This document shows positions 9,132 through 18,398 of a DNA stretch of 64,000 nt, one piece after another. This stretch comes from Pistricoccus aurantiacus (GTDB lineage: Bacteria; Pseudomonadota; Gammaproteobacteria; Pseudomonadales; Halomonadaceae), in contig NZ_CP042382.1 of assembly GCF_007954585.1 (NCBI RefSeq), forward strand, positions 2,790,001 through 2,854,000. Direction: 5' to 3'. Below the pieces are notes generated by a model that did no database searches, had not been told where the DNA came from, and saw only the letters and a list, made by a program, of their open reading frames with translations. The position numbers and the translations under genes are program-made. The stretch's first letter is position 1. Each line of letters begins with the position of its first letter.

Positions 9132-10168
9132 TCGCGAAAACGCTCTTCCGCCAGCCGATCGGCGATCCAGGCGGGGGAGCGTTCCTCCCGCTGTGATCGC
9201 AGGAAGATTTCATCCAGCGTGGCTTCGATCCCCTCGATATGCGCGAGGACATCCGCACGGCGATAGTCCTTCTGGCGCTGAAAGGCGATCTCGATGACGC
9301 CACCGGCGTTGGCGACATAATCCGGCGTGTAAAGAATGCCGCGACGATGAAGTATTTCGCCGCTCTCTGGCGTCGCCAACTGATTGTTGGCGGCCCCGGC
9401 GATCACCTTGGCCTTGAGACGCTCGCAAACTGCTTCGTTCAAAGCGCCGCCCAGGGCGCAGGGCGCCAGCACATCGACTTCCGCCTCCAGTATCTCGTCG
9501 GGAGAAAATACCCGGGCATCGAGTTCTCGGGCGAGGGCATCGACGTTTTCAGGGTTCACGTCCGCCAGTACCAGTTCCGCGCCGGCTTCCTTGAGTCGCC
9601 TTGCGAGTTCCGCCCCCACGTGGCCGACGCCCTGAATGGCGACCCTCAAACCGCTGAGATCGTCTCGTCCCAGGCGGTGGCGCACCGCGCAGCGCAGCGC
9701 GATGAATACGCCGTGAGCGGTAAAGGGCGAGGGATCGCCGGACTCCTCCGTGGCTTGGCGAATGCCGCTGACCCAGGCAGTCTCCTCGGCGATCACCCGC
9801 ATGTCCGCTTCACTGGTGCCGGAATCCTCCGCGGTGATGTAGCGCCCGCCCAGGGAATCCACCAGTCGCCCCAGGGCGCGTAACAGTTCCGGCGTCTTGT
9901 CGCGGCGCGGATCCGCGATGATCACCGCCTTGCCGCCTCCCAAGGACAGATTCGCCAGGGCGGACTTGTAGGTCATGCCCCGGGACAGGCGCAGCACGTC
10001 GCTGAGCGCGTCCTCTTCACTGGCGTAGGGGTAGATACGCAGTCCGCCCAGGGCCGGGCCGAGCCGGGTATTGTGAATGGCGATGATGGCTTTCAAGCCG
10101 CTGGCTTCGTCGCTGCCGAATACTACCTGCTCGTGATGATCAAAATCCGCATGAGTGAAGATGTTCAT
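9128..10168 (-). CDS. Leucine-type (Glu/Leu/Phe/Val family) amino acid dehydrogenase
   Basis: This 346-residue NAD-dependent dehydrogenase is of the leucine dehydrogenase type and reversibly deaminates branched-chain amino acids to 2-oxo acids. The N-terminal half has IHNTRLGPALGGLR and the two lysines expected at the active site, Lys68 in MTYKSA and Lys80 in LGGGKAVI, at the same positions as in Bacillus LeuDH. The Rossmann half has VAIQGVGHVGAELARRL and the ANNQLATPE and TPDYVANAGG motifs. I chose ATG at 10168 because AAGGAG sits six bases upstream on the minus strand; the upstream in-frame ATG at 10189 lies before this RBS. Substrate could also be valine or phenylalanine. The gene is convergent with the YihY gene and divergent from the GST. 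Confidence 0.92.
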   Translation of the reverse strand: MNIFTHADFDHHEQVVFGSDEASGLKAIIAIHNTRLGPALGGLRIYPYASEEDALSDVLRLSRGMTYKSALANLSLGGGKAVIIADPRRDKTPELLRALGRLVDSLGGRYITAEDSGTSEADMRVIAEETAWVSGIRQATEESGDPSPFTAHGVFIALRCAVRHRLGRDDLSGLRVAIQGVGHVGAELARRLKEAGAELVLADVNPENVDALARELDARVFSPDEILEAEVDVLAPCALGGALNEAVCERLKAKVIAGAANNQLATPESGEILHRRGILYTPDYVANAGGVIEIAFQRQKDYRRADVLAHIEGIEATLDEIFLRSQREERSPAWIADRLAEERFRD

Positions 10169-10397
10169 GAAAAGCTCCTTATACACCAATTGACCTTTAC
10201 GAGTGTGCTAACACCACTTGCCTTGAAGCCTGTTCATGATTCGTTTTCAGCCTCATGATACGGCCATGAGAAAAGGCTATCCAAGGGACATCAGTGAAGA
10301 GCAGCCTGAACGAATAAAGTCGGTTCTAGAAGTGTGTTTCATTGAAATAGATCGTCAAGTGTTGGACCGTCTTGAAACGTCATGCTAGCTTCGAAAA

Positions 10398-11156
10398 ATG
10401 AATTTGACTTTATATGCGAACCGTCTGTCCCAGCCCTGCCGCGCCGTCGAAATACTGCTGCGGGAACTCGACGTGCCTTATACCTGGCACGAAGTCGATT
10501 TCGCCAACGGTCAGGCCCGCGAGCCCTGGTTTGCAGAGCGCATCAATGCGCTCAAGACCATTCCGGCACTGCTCGAAACCGCCGATGACGACCCGGCCAT
10601 GAACGCGGATTTTCGCCTCGGCGAGAGTCACGCCATTCAACGTTATATCTGCCGCCAGGCGGACAATCAGGAGAAGGCGCGATGCTGGTATCCCGGTGAG
10701 CAGGATAGCCGCCGTGCGGCAAAGATCGATCAGTGGTTAGCATGGCACCACGGTAATATTCGCTGCCACGATACGTTCCACGACATCATGAATCTGCATC
10801 TGACCCTGCCCATGCTCAAGTACGAACTTCAGCAGACCCGGATCAGGCCGCTGCAGGAGCGCTTGAAGTCCTCACTGGCGCTGCTGGAGCATCACTTCAA
10901 ACATCAGGACGCTTCGGCGATCACCCTGTGCGGCGGTAAGCATTCTACCCTGGCGGATCTTTCCATGGTCTGCGAGCTCTATCAGATTATTGCGATTGGC
11001 TATCGTCTTCCCGGCTATCCACGAGTCGCCCGGTGGATCGATACCATCGCGAGCCGTCCGCATTTTCAGAATGTCTCCTCCGAGATTATTGCTCAAGGCA
11101 GAAGCATTCGAGAACAGAGCGGCGGCTACCTCGATCTTGAACATACGTTTATTTGA
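10398..11156 (+). CDS. Glutathione S-transferase family protein
   Basis: This 252-residue protein has a thioredoxin-like N-terminal GST domain (about 1-85, beginning NLTLYANRLSQPCRAVEILL, with the conserved ESHAIQRYI segment around the cis-Pro/Glu-Ser glutathione-binding site) and an all-helical C-terminal domain (about 100-230, with STLADLSMVCEL resembling the N-capping box). The beginning resembles theta-type GSTs with a Ser near residue 9. It is longer than typical 200-220-residue GSTs, mainly in the C-terminal domain. No clear Shine-Dalgarno sequence precedes the ATG at 10398. It is followed 19 bases later by acylphosphatase on the same strand. Substrate unknown. Confidence 0.88.
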   Translation: MNLTLYANRLSQPCRAVEILLRELDVPYTWHEVDFANGQAREPWFAERINALKTIPALLETADDDPAMNADFRLGESHAIQRYICRQADNQEKARCWYPGEQDSRRAAKIDQWLAWHHGNIRCHDTFHDIMNLHLTLPMLKYELQQTRIRPLQERLKSSLALLEHHFKHQDASAITLCGGKHSTLADLSMVCELYQIIAIGYRLPGYPRVARWIDTIASRPHFQNVSSEIIAQGRSIREQSGGYLDLEHTFI

Positions 11157-11175
11157 TCAGGCCTGGAGATGCCTC

Positions 11176-11448
11176 ATGACTGAAAAATGCGTCAGGATCT
11201 GGGTCAGCGGCAAGGTACAGGGTGTCGGGTTTCGCCGCGCGGTTCAGGAGCGCGCCTTGCAGGAGAATGTAACCGGCGAGGCGCGCAATCTGGCGGACGG
11301 ACGTGTTGAAGTGCTGCTGTGTGGCGATAGCGGCAAGGTCAACGCCTTGATTCAATGGCTGTGGCAAGGGCCGAGCGCGGCCCGGGTATCTAATGTCGAG
11401 GTTCAGGACGAAAGGTGGTGGGACCGCGACAACTTCGTGACTTATTGA
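11176..11448 (+). CDS. acyP: Acylphosphatase
   Basis: This 90-residue enzyme hydrolyses acyl phosphates such as acetyl or carbamoyl phosphate. It is a single ferredoxin-like domain with the diagnostic VQGVGFRR motif (catalytic Arg20) and ARNLADGRVEV (catalytic Asn38). I chose ATG at 11176 because GGAG lies a few bases upstream and the protein then has the family length; a longer in-frame reading from 10990 overlaps the GST gene and is not supported. The C-terminal half is a little divergent, but both catalytic residues are present. Confidence 0.95.
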   Translation: MTEKCVRIWVSGKVQGVGFRRAVQERALQENVTGEARNLADGRVEVLLCGDSGKVNALIQWLWQGPSAARVSNVEVQDERWWDRDNFVTY

Positions 11449-11471
11449 TCCCGTCTCTATCGCTCAACCGG

Positions 11472-12413
11472 TTATTTCAACGTATCGACGATCCACTGAA
11501 CGATCCCTTTGCCGTCCGCGCCCAGGCAGACATCGACTTCCGGATTACGCGACCAACGCTCGTCGATGAACGGGCGATCCTTGGGGGCGAACAGGGTCTG
11601 TCCTTCCGCGTCGCCGTTGGTGATCACGCTCAGGTGGCCGGTCGCGGTGGTGAATAGCTCAGGCTTCATCAGAAACGCCAAGGCACAGCTGTCGTGGGGA
11701 CAGCAGCCGTCGATACCTAGAAACTCGCGATAGAAGTCGCTGTAGAACCCGTAGCTGCCGGCGAGCACTTCTCCAAGCCGGCCCTGACCCTTGGCGATCG
11801 CTTCCATGTCCTTTGGACTCAGCACACAGCGATGGGTGGCGTCCAGCCCCACCAGGGTCAGCGGCCAGCCCGCCGTTAATACTCGAGAAGCCGCGTGCGG
11901 GTCGTTGAACATGTTGGCTTCCGACACCGGGGTGACGTTACCGCCTTCCTTGATCGAACCGCCCATGACCACCACTCGCTTGACCCGCTTGACGATGGTC
12001 GGATCGAGCTGCAGGGCGGCGGCCAGGTTGCCCAGCGGACCCACCGCCACCAGGCTGACCTCGTTAGGACGCGCGTCGATGGTATCGACGATAAATTGCG
12101 CGGCGCTTGTCTCCAGCGCCCGGCCTTGCACCCGCGGCAGCTCGATATCCCCCAGGCCGTTGGCGCCGTGGATATGCGCCGGCGCGGGATATTTCGTCTT
12201 GACCAGCGGGACGGCTGCCCCTTGAGCGACGGGAATTCGCTGATCCGCCAGTTCACTCAGCAGCAGGGCATTCTGGGTAGCAGTCTCGACCTCGACATTG
12301 CCGAAAGTGGTGGTCAGTCCCAGTAGCTCGATATCCGGATGCGCCAGGGCAATGGCGATGGCCTGGGCGTCGTCTACCCCCGGGTCCGTATCGAAGATGA
12401 TGGATTCGCGCAT
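11472..12413 (-). CDS. Nucleoside hydrolase (inosine-uridine type)
   Basis: This 313-residue nucleoside N-ribohydrolase releases a free base and ribose from nucleosides. The metal- and ribose-binding signature DTDPGVDDAQA (Asp10, Asp14, Asp15) opens the protein, MGGSIKEGGNVTPVSEANMFNDP (given here only as its landmark MGGSIKEGGN) forms the central active-site region, and PHDSCALAFL near residue 235 holds the C-terminal metal-binding Asp. Length fits RihA/RihB/RihC. A strong AAAAGGAGATCACC RBS precedes the ATG. It is the last gene of a three-gene minus-strand cluster after ribokinase, giving a coherent route from nucleoside to ribose to ribose 5-phosphate. Base specificity cannot be told. Confidence 0.94.
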   Translation of the reverse strand: MRESIIFDTDPGVDDAQAIAIALAHPDIELLGLTTTFGNVEVETATQNALLLSELADQRIPVAQGAAVPLVKTKYPAPAHIHGANGLGDIELPRVQGRALETSAAQFIVDTIDARPNEVSLVAVGPLGNLAAALQLDPTIVKRVKRVVVMGGSIKEGGNVTPVSEANMFNDPHAASRVLTAGWPLTLVGLDATHRCVLSPKDMEAIAKGQGRLGEVLAGSYGFYSDFYREFLGIDGCCPHDSCALAFLMKPELFTTATGHLSVITNGDAEGQTLFAPKDRPFIDERWSRNPEVDVCLGADGKGIVQWIVDTLK

Positions 12414-12465
12414 GGTGATCTCCTTTTACTTTTGCGCTGGTGAAAGGGCGCCTGAATGATGAAAA

Positions 12466-13404
12466 TCAGGTTCTTGAAAAGAACAGTCCGGGCCATTGTG
12501 CCAGCGCCGCGTCCACTTCCGTTGCCAAGGGAATGCTCGGGGCGGCGCCGGTGCGCTGTACGCTTAGGGCAGCGGCGACGCTCGCCCGTTGCAAGGAACT
12601 CTCGATATCGCCTCCGGCTTGTCTGTCTGCCATAAAGTAGCCGATAAAGGTATCCCCGGCGGCGGTGGTATCCACCACTTGGACAGAATGCGCCGGTAGG
12701 CACAAGCGTTGTTCCCGATAGTGATGACACACCCCATCCACGCCAAGGGTCAACACCAGTTCCGTCTCCGGCAGGCGCTTTGCCAGCCTGTCGAGCAGGG
12801 CGTCGGCATCGCTGTCCCAAGGCAGACCCGTCAGACTCGCTGCCTCGCCGCGATTGATGAACAGCAGTCGGCAGTGCTCCAGCGGCAAATCTTGTACCTT
12901 GGCATCCATAGGCGCCGGATTGAAGGCGACCTGTAGCCCGCGAGCCGCCGCCTGGCGCAGAGCGCTATCCAGGCCGTTGCATTCGTTCTGCAGCACAAGC
13001 CAGCCGCCAAGCTGTGCATTCTCGATCAGTGAGCCTAGCGTAGCTTCGTTGAAGCCGTGATTGGCGCCGGGAAAGAGAATGATCGCGTTCTCGCCCTGGT
13101 CGTCCACCTGAATCAGCGCATGACCGCTGGGCTCGCTGGCCAGTTCCACGGCGCTGGTATCGACGCCGGAAGAAACGAGAATCTCCAGCGCCCAGCGATC
13201 CATGCTGCCAAGGCGCCCCCAGTGCTGGACCCGGCCGCCGGCCCGCGCCATAGCCAGTGACTGATTGGCGCCCTTGCCTCCCAGTACCTGCTGAAAGTCG
13301 GTGCTGCTCAAGGTTTCACCGGGGCGCACCAGATGGGGCACCCGATAGACATGATCGATATTGATCGAGCCGAGATTGTAGAGAAGGGGCTTATCAGTGC
13401 GCAT
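12466..13404 (-). CDS. rbsK: Ribokinase (PfkB family)
   Basis: This roughly 312-residue PfkB-family sugar kinase phosphorylates ribose to ribose 5-phosphate. The sequence shows the N-terminal LGSINIDHVYRV, the GGKGANQSLAMARAGG sugar-binding motif (about 42-57) and the ATP-site/anion-hole motif DTTAAGDTFIGYF with the catalytic Asp (about 245-257). I favour the ATG at 13404 because AGGA sits eight bases before it; an ATG nine bases further upstream is also in frame. The start overlaps the 3' end of the dehydrogenase gene, so the two are translationally coupled. Together with the downstream nucleoside hydrolase it supports salvage of the ribose part of nucleosides. No ribose or nucleoside transporter gene is adjacent. 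Confidence 0.93.
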   Translation of the reverse strand: MRTDKPLLYNLGSINIDHVYRVPHLVRPGETLSSTDFQQVLGGKGANQSLAMARAGGRVQHWGRLGSMDRWALEILVSSGVDTSAVELASEPSGHALIQVDDQGENAIILFPGANHGFNEATLGSLIENAQLGGWLVLQNECNGLDSALRQAAARGLQVAFNPAPMDAKVQDLPLEHCRLLFINRGEAASLTGLPWDSDADALLDRLAKRLPETELVLTLGVDGVCHHYREQRLCLPAHSVQVVDTTAAGDTFIGYFMADRQAGGDIESSLQRASVAAALSVQRTGAAPSIPLATEVDAALAQWPGLFFSRT

Positions 13405-14353
13405 GGTCGGCATCCTGCCAGCTGCGTATGTTATCTACGGTGAGCCTGACCACACTGGCTCGGGCCTCCGGGGAAATCCAGGCGTTGTGAGGCGTCACGA
13501 TCAGATTCAAGGGCGCATCCTGATGATCGCGCAATGCTCTGAGTAGCGGGTGATCTCTGGGCGGCGGCTCCTGGGGCAGGGTGTCAACCCCCAAACCGCC
13601 GAGCCGGCCCGCCTGAAGGGCTCCAAGCGCCGCAGGCTCATCGACGATACTGCCTCGGGCACAGTTGATCAGCAGCGCCTGAGGCTTCAGGCGCGCCAGC
13701 AGATCCGCATCGATCAGATGGCGGGTTGACTGGGTAAGCGGGCAGTGCAGGCTGATCACATCCGCCTGGGGCGCCAGTTCCACGAGCGTCGGGCGGCTAT
13801 CTTGACCCTTGCCTCCCGGTCGTGCGGCAAAGCTGACCCGCATGCCGAAGGCTTCTGCCAGTGTCGCCACCGCCTGGCCAAGCTCGCCCTGGCCGACGAT
13901 GACCAACTGCTTGTCCGCCAGTTGCAGGGTGCGATGATCCATCAGACAGAAGAAAGGACTCTCGCTCCAGCGTCCGGCCAGAACGTCCCGCTGATACAGC
14001 GGCAAGCGATTGGCCAGGGCCAGCATCAGCATCAAGGTGTGCTGGGCGACGCTCGCGGTGCCGTAAGCATTGACGTTTCTGACCGTGATGCCAAGACGCT
14101 TCGCCGCCTCGAGATCGACGTTGTCGGTACCGGTAGCAGTCAGGCAGATCAGCTTGACGGTGGGTGATGATTCCAGCACTTCGGCGTCGAGCACCACCTT
14201 GTTGACAATGGCGATCTCGGCTTCATGTAGACGAGGGATGCATTCCTCCGGTCGGGTACTGGCATGAACTTCAAACGTATCCACACAGGCGCGCAGGGGG
14301 GCGAGATCGATATCCTCGCCAAGGGTTGCGGCATCGAGAAGCACGGCTTTCAT
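13394..14353 (-). CDS. D-2-hydroxyacid dehydrogenase (hydroxypyruvate/glyoxylate reductase type)
   Basis: This 319-residue NAD(P)-dependent reductase belongs to the D-isomer-specific 2-hydroxyacid dehydrogenase family. The sequence shows the central Rossmann fingerprint VGQGELGQAVA (about 150-160), the catalytic Arg in NCARGSIVDE, a Glu in VDTLPQEPP and the catalytic His in TPHNAW. TATGTDNVD and NAYGTASVAQHTLML match the glycerate dehydrogenase (HprA-like) subgroup. GAGGAA precedes the ATG. It is the first gene of the cluster with ribokinase and nucleoside hydrolase, overlapping ribokinase. How a 2-oxoacid reductase serves nucleoside salvage is not obvious, so co-transcription may be fortuitous. 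Confidence 0.9.
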   Translation of the reverse strand: MKAVLLDAATLGEDIDLAPLRACVDTFEVHASTRPEECIPRLHEAEIAIVNKVVLDAEVLESSPTVKLICLTATGTDNVDLEAAKRLGITVRNVNAYGTASVAQHTLMLMLALANRLPLYQRDVLAGRWSESPFFCLMDHRTLQLADKQLVIVGQGELGQAVATLAEAFGMRVSFAARPGGKGQDSRPTLVELAPQADVISLHCPLTQSTRHLIDADLLARLKPQALLINCARGSIVDEPAALGALQAGRLGGLGVDTLPQEPPPRDHPLLRALRDHQDAPLNLIVTPHNAWISPEARASVVRLTVDNIRSWQDADHAH

Positions 14354-14400
14354 GAAATTCCTCGCAGCGGTTGCTCGGGTTAGGTGTCTTACCCCTTATC

Positions 14401-14431
14401 TTGCCTCTCGGGGGGCTCGGCACGCTATAAT
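14401..14431 (+). promoter_or_regulatory. Candidate sigma70 promoter for fmdB-aspS
   Basis: A perfect -10 hexamer TATAAT lies at 14426-14431 and a TTGCCT at 14401-14406 could be the -35, with a long 19-base spacer. It lies about 117 bases upstream of fmdB, in the divergent region with the dehydrogenase gene. The -10 is convincing, the -35 weak. Confidence 0.5.
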
Positions 14432-14547
14432 GGCCGGCTTTCAGAATAGGCTTGGAAAGTACGGCGTTCGGCCACATATTGGGCGGTTGATGGCATCCGT
14501 GCTTCCGATGCCACACCTTGCTTGGTTGCGCTCAGGAGTCAAGAACC

Positions 14548-14889
14548 ATGCCCATCTACGAATACGAGTGCAAGGCCTGCGGCCATCGCCTCGAGAAGTT
14601 GCAGAAGATCAGCGCCGCTCCGCTGACGGATTGCCCGTCCTGTGAAGCTTCGTCCCTGTCGCGACTGGTGTCCGCCGCGGGTTTCCGCCTGGCCGGCGGC
14701 GGCTGGTACGAAACCGACTTCAAATCCGGCGATAATAAAAGGAACCTGGCCGACGACCGAAAACCCGCGGCCAAGGACGACGCTGGGTCGAAGCAAGGCT
14801 CGGATTCTAAGCAAGGAGCGAGTTCAAGACAGGACGGTAGCGCCGCGTCCGTCGCCAAGCCCACGGTCAAGAAAGATACCGCTGTTTAA
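14548..14889 (+). CDS. FmdB-family zinc-ribbon protein
   Basis: This 113-residue protein starts with MPIYEYECKACGH and carries the small FmdB regulatory zinc ribbon: CxxC at the start (CKAC) and a second CxxC (CPSC) about 22 residues later, followed by LVSAAGFRLAGGGWYETDF. The remaining half is low complexity, rich in Lys, Asp, Ser and Gln and probably disordered. ATG 14548 follows CAGGAG by nine bases; an upstream in-frame start at 14518 would precede the RBS. FmdB proteins are very often encoded directly before aspS, as here (100-base gap). Their molecular function is unknown. Confidence 0.9.
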   Translation: MPIYEYECKACGHRLEKLQKISAAPLTDCPSCEASSLSRLVSAAGFRLAGGGWYETDFKSGDNKRNLADDRKPAAKDDAGSKQGSDSKQGASSRQDGSAASVAKPTVKKDTAV

Positions 14890-14989
14890 GTCGAAGGCCT
14901 TCACGGCGATGTTTATCGACTGTCTTGATCACCTGTTTTTTATCAACTTTTAGTAACTCTCTTTATCACAAAATGGAACAGGATTTGCC

Positions 14990-16771
14990 ATGCGCAGCCA
15001 TTATTGCGGCCAGCTGAACGAGAGCCTGGTGGACCAGCAGGTCACCCTATGCGGCTGGGTACATCGCCGGCGTGATCACGGCGGGGTGATCTTCCTCGAC
15101 CTGCGGGATCGCGACGGTATCGCTCAGGTGGTCGTCGACCCGGATACCGCGCAAGCCTTCGCCACCGCGGACCGGGCGCGTAACGAATATGTGCTGCGTA
15201 TTCAGGGTCGGGTGCGCCTGCGCCCGGAAGGCACCGAGAACCCCAACATGCCTACCGGTATGATCGAGGTGCTGGCCAAGGACGTCGAGGTGCTAAACAG
15301 CGCCGCCACGCCGCCGTTCCAGCTCGACGAGCATGGCAAGGTGGGTGAGGAGGTACGCCTCAAGCATCGCTATATCGATCTGCGCCGTCCGGAGATGATC
15401 GAGAAGCTGCGCCTGCGCTCGCGGATTTCTCACCAGGTGCGCGCCTTTCTGGAAAAGGAAGGCTTCCTGGATATCGAGACGCCGATCCTGACCCGTGCCA
15501 CGCCGGAGGGCGCCCGGGACTATCTGGTGCCGAGCCGTACCTACCCGGGCAGCTTCTTCGCGCTGCCCCAGTCACCTCAGCTGTTCAAGCAGCTGCTGAT
15601 GGTGTCCGGCTTCGATCGCTACTATCAGATCGCCAAGTGTTTCCGGGACGAGGATCTGCGGGCGGATCGCCAACCGGAATTCACTCAGATCGATATCGAG
15701 GCCTCCTTCATCGACGAGGACGCCATCATGGGCATCACCGAGGCGATGATCCGCAATCTGTTCCAGGACGTGCTGGATATCAATCTGCCGGAATTTCCGC
15801 GCATGCCCTACGCGGAGGCGATGAGCCGCTTCGGCTCCGACAAGCCGGATCTGCGCATTCCCCTGGAACTCACGGATATCGACGATCTGATGAAGGATGT
15901 CGATTTCAAGGTTTTTTCCGGTCCCGCCAATGCGGAGGATGGTCGGGTGGCGGCGCTCAAGGTGCCCGGCGGCGCCAAGCTTTCCCGCAAGGAAATCGAC
16001 GAATATACCAAGTTCGTGGGCATCTACGGCGCCCGGGGGCTGGCCTGGATCAAGGTCAACGAGCGGGCGAAAGGTCTCGAAGGGCTGCAGTCACCCATCG
16101 TCAAGTTCATGGAAGGCGTGATCGAGGAACTGCTCGATCGGGTCGAGGCGAAAGATGGCGACATCATCTTCTTCGGCGCGGACAAGACCCGCATCGTCGA
16201 CGAGGCCCTGGGAGCGCTGCGGGTCAAGCTGGGGGCGGATCTCGATCTCTATACGCAAGCCTGGGCGCCGCTGTGGGTGGTGGACTTCCCGATGTTCGAG
16301 CCGGACGACAAGGGCGGCCTGACGCCGCTGCATCATCCCTTTACCGCGCCATCCTGTGATATCGACACCCTGAAGGCGGACCCGGCCAAGGCGCTTTCCC
16401 GGGCCTACGACATGGTGCTCAACGGCACCGAGCTGGGCGGCGGCTCGATCCGTATTCACGATCAAGCCATGCAGCGGGAGGTCTTCGAGGTGCTGGGCAT
16501 CGGCGAGGCGGAGGCCCAGGAAAAATTCGGCTTCCTGCTGGACGCCCTCAAGTTCGGCGCGCCGCCTCATGGCGGGCTGGCCTTCGGCCTGGACCGGCTG
16601 GTGATGCTGATGACCGGCGCCAATACCATTCGTGAAGTCATCGCTTTCCCCAAGACCCAGAGCGCCGCCTGCCTGATGACAGACGCCCCGGGCGAGGCTT
16701 CCGCCGAGCAGCTCAAGGAGTTGAATATTCGCCTGCGCCAGAAGGCCAAGCCGGAAGCCGGCGGCGAGTAA
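14990..16771 (+). CDS. aspS: Aspartyl-tRNA synthetase
   Basis: This 593-residue class II synthetase charges tRNA-Asp. In order it has an N-terminal OB-fold anticodon-binding domain (about 1-105, including [20 protein letters not shown]), motif 1 and 2 regions (HRYIDLRRP; the [18 protein letters not shown] stretch that binds ATP and Asp), the bacterial GAD insertion domain (about 290-420) and motif 3 ([14 protein letters not shown]). Length is normal for bacterial-type AspRS. AGGA is visible before ATG 14990. Whether it is discriminating or also charges tRNA-Asn depends on whether the genome has gatCAB and asnS, which are not in this window. A structured intergenic element follows. Confidence 0.98.
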   Translation: MRSHYCGQLNESLVDQQVTLCGWVHRRRDHGGVIFLDLRDRDGIAQVVVDPDTAQAFATADRARNEYVLRIQGRVRLRPEGTENPNMPTGMIEVLAKDVEVLNSAATPPFQLDEHGKVGEEVRLKHRYIDLRRPEMIEKLRLRSRISHQVRAFLEKEGFLDIETPILTRATPEGARDYLVPSRTYPGSFFALPQSPQLFKQLLMVSGFDRYYQIAKCFRDEDLRADRQPEFTQIDIEASFIDEDAIMGITEAMIRNLFQDVLDINLPEFPRMPYAEAMSRFGSDKPDLRIPLELTDIDDLMKDVDFKVFSGPANAEDGRVAALKVPGGAKLSRKEIDEYTKFVGIYGARGLAWIKVNERAKGLEGLQSPIVKFMEGVIEELLDRVEAKDGDIIFFGADKTRIVDEALGALRVKLGADLDLYTQAWAPLWVVDFPMFEPDDKGGLTPLHHPFTAPSCDIDTLKADPAKALSRAYDMVLNGTELGGGSIRIHDQAMQREVFEVLGIGEAEAQEKFGFLLDALKFGAPPHGGLAFGLDRLVMLMTGANTIREVIAFPKTQSAACLMTDAPGEASAEQLKELNIRLRQKAKPEAGGE

Positions 16772-16814
16772 TATGTCAATGTTCTAGATCTAGCGAGCTA
16801 GAGCCAGACGAGGA

Positions 16815-16905
16815 AAATTCGATCGAAAAAGCGGACTGGGCTCGCACGCGAGTTTACATGAAGTAAATGAGCATTTTGGCTGGGCTCGCACTCGAGATCG
16901 AATTT
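16815..16905. repeat. Nested inverted/direct repeat element between aspS and yebC
   Basis: The 179-base aspS-yebC gap holds an ordered structure. A perfect 10-base inverted repeat, AAATTCGATC at 16815-16824 and GATCGAATTT at 16896-16905, encloses two direct copies of a 17-mer that differ at one base (CTGGGCTCGCACGCGAG at 16836-16852; CTGGGCTCGCACTCGAG at 16880-16896). Between these is a small hairpin, TTTAC-ATGAA-GTAAA, at 16853-16867. It does not code for an evident protein. It could be a REP-like intergenic element, a small RNA or an attenuator acting on yebC-ruvCAB. Function unknown. Confidence 0.75.
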
Positions 16906-16950
16906 AACGACGTATGGCCGACGCGCAGCAGATCGTGAAGGGGGCTATAA

Positions 16951-17700
16951 ATGGCGGGCCATAGCAAATGGGCCAATATAAAGCACCGCAAGGCGGCTCA
17001 GGACGCCAAGCGGGGCAAGATTTTCACCAAGCTGATTCGCGAACTGACCGTTGCCGCCCGGGAGGGCGGCGGCGAGCCGGCGGACAATCCTCGTCTGCGA
17101 GCCGCCATGGACAAGGCCTTGGCCAGCAACATGACCAAGGACACCATCCAGCGGGCCATCGATCGCGGCGCCGGTAATGTGGATGGTGACAACATGGAGG
17201 AGATCGTCTATGAAGGCTATGGCCCGGAAGGGGTAGCGATCCTGGTCGAGTGCATGACCGACAATCGTAACCGCACCGTGTCCGAGGTGCGTCATGCCTT
17301 CAGCAAGAATGGCGGCAATCTGGGCACCACCGGTTCCGTGGCCTTCCTGTTCAATCATCAAGGGCGCTTGATGTTTCCCGTCGATAGCGATGAGGAAGCC
17401 ATCATGGAAGCCGCGCTGGAAGCAGGCGCCGAGGATGTCATCAATAACGACGACGGAACCATCGAGGTGGTGACCTCCACCAAACAGTTCTGGGCGGCCA
17501 AGGAAGCCCTGGCGGCGGCGGGACTGGAACCGGAAAACAGCGAAATCGGCAAGTACCCGGAAAATTATTCGCCGATCAGCGACGTGGAAATCGCGCAGAA
17601 GATCGTCAGGCTGGTAGACAGACTCGAGGATCTCGACGATGTGCAAAACGTCTATTCCAACGCGGACTTCGCCGATGATGTACTCGAACAACTGGATTGA
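16951..17700 (+). CDS. YebC/PmpR-family protein
   Basis: This 249-residue protein is the YebC/TACO1 family member, starting [22 protein letters not shown] (landmark [13 protein letters not shown]), with the characteristic [14 protein letters not shown] and [15 protein letters not shown] motifs. The family has been described both as transcriptional regulators (PmpR, controlling quorum sensing; YebC) and more recently as ribosome-associated factors that help translation of difficult stretches such as polyproline. Its place directly upstream of ruvC is a classical gammaproteobacterial arrangement. GAAGGGGG precedes the ATG. Confidence 0.96.
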   Translation: MAGHSKWANIKHRKAAQDAKRGKIFTKLIRELTVAAREGGGEPADNPRLRAAMDKALASNMTKDTIQRAIDRGAGNVDGDNMEEIVYEGYGPEGVAILVECMTDNRNRTVSEVRHAFSKNGGNLGTTGSVAFLFNHQGRLMFPVDSDEEAIMEAALEAGAEDVINNDDGTIEVVTSTKQFWAAKEALAAAGLEPENSEIGKYPENYSPISDVEIAQKIVRLVDRLEDLDDVQNVYSNADFADDVLEQLD

Positions 17701-17721
17701 ATTCGGTACGGGACGAGTCTC

Positions 17722-18297
17722 GTGCTGATCCTGGGAATCGATCCGGGATCGCGCATCACCGGCTTCGGCGTGCTCGATGTCAGCACTCCCGCGCCGCGCT
17801 ATGTGGCCAGCGGCTGCCTTCGCCTGCAGGATGACGACCTGGCCCAGCGCCTGGCCCAGGTCTATGCGGGAATCAGCGAACTGATCGGCCTGCATCGTCC
17901 AGGAGAGTTCGCCATCGAGCGGGTCTTCATGGCCAGGAATGCGGATTCCGCGTTGAAGCTCGGTCAGGCCAGAGGGGCGGCGATCGTGTGTGCCGCCAAT
18001 CACGGCCTTATGGTCAGCGAATATGCCGCCCGCCAGATCAAACAGGCAGTGACTGGTACCGGCGCGGCGGAAAAGGGTCAGGTGCAACATATGGTTCAGG
18101 CCATTCTCGGCTTGAATCAATGTCCGCAGGCGGATGCCGCGGATGCGCTGGCCATCGCCCTGACTCATGCCTACGCGCGTGCGGGACTGGTTAAACAACT
18201 GGGCCAAGGGAGGCGCGGTACAACGTCTCGACGCGGCAGTCGCTGGCGTGACTATGTCCCTTCGGATCCTGTTCCCCAAGACTCGGTCTCCGATTGA
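17722..18297 (+). CDS. ruvC: Holliday junction resolvase RuvC
   Basis: This 191-residue RNase H-fold endonuclease cuts Holliday junctions. The four catalytic acidic residues are visible: Asp in [12 protein letters not shown] (Asp7), Glu in FAIERVF, and two Asp in the [14 protein letters not shown] segment. Start is GTG at 17722, with GGGACGAG upstream; no nearby ATG fits the conserved N-terminus LILGIDPG. The C-terminal 20 residues after RRG are basic and Ser/Arg-rich, longer than in E. coli (173 residues). It lies 21 bases after yebC and is probably co-transcribed. A repeat-bearing 187-base gap separates it from ruvA. Confidence 0.97.
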   Translation: MLILGIDPGSRITGFGVLDVSTPAPRYVASGCLRLQDDDLAQRLAQVYAGISELIGLHRPGEFAIERVFMARNADSALKLGQARGAAIVCAANHGLMVSEYAARQIKQAVTGTGAAEKGQVQHMVQAILGLNQCPQADAADALAIALTHAYARAGLVKQLGQGRRGTTSRRGSRWRDYVPSDPVPQDSVSD

Positions 18298-18398
18298 TGC
18301 CGCCTTCATGACAATATTTCGATAAATTCATGCTGAAATCATTATGAAACAGCGTTTGCAAAAGCGCTGGTCAGTGGTTTTTGCGATGCGTATAGTAC

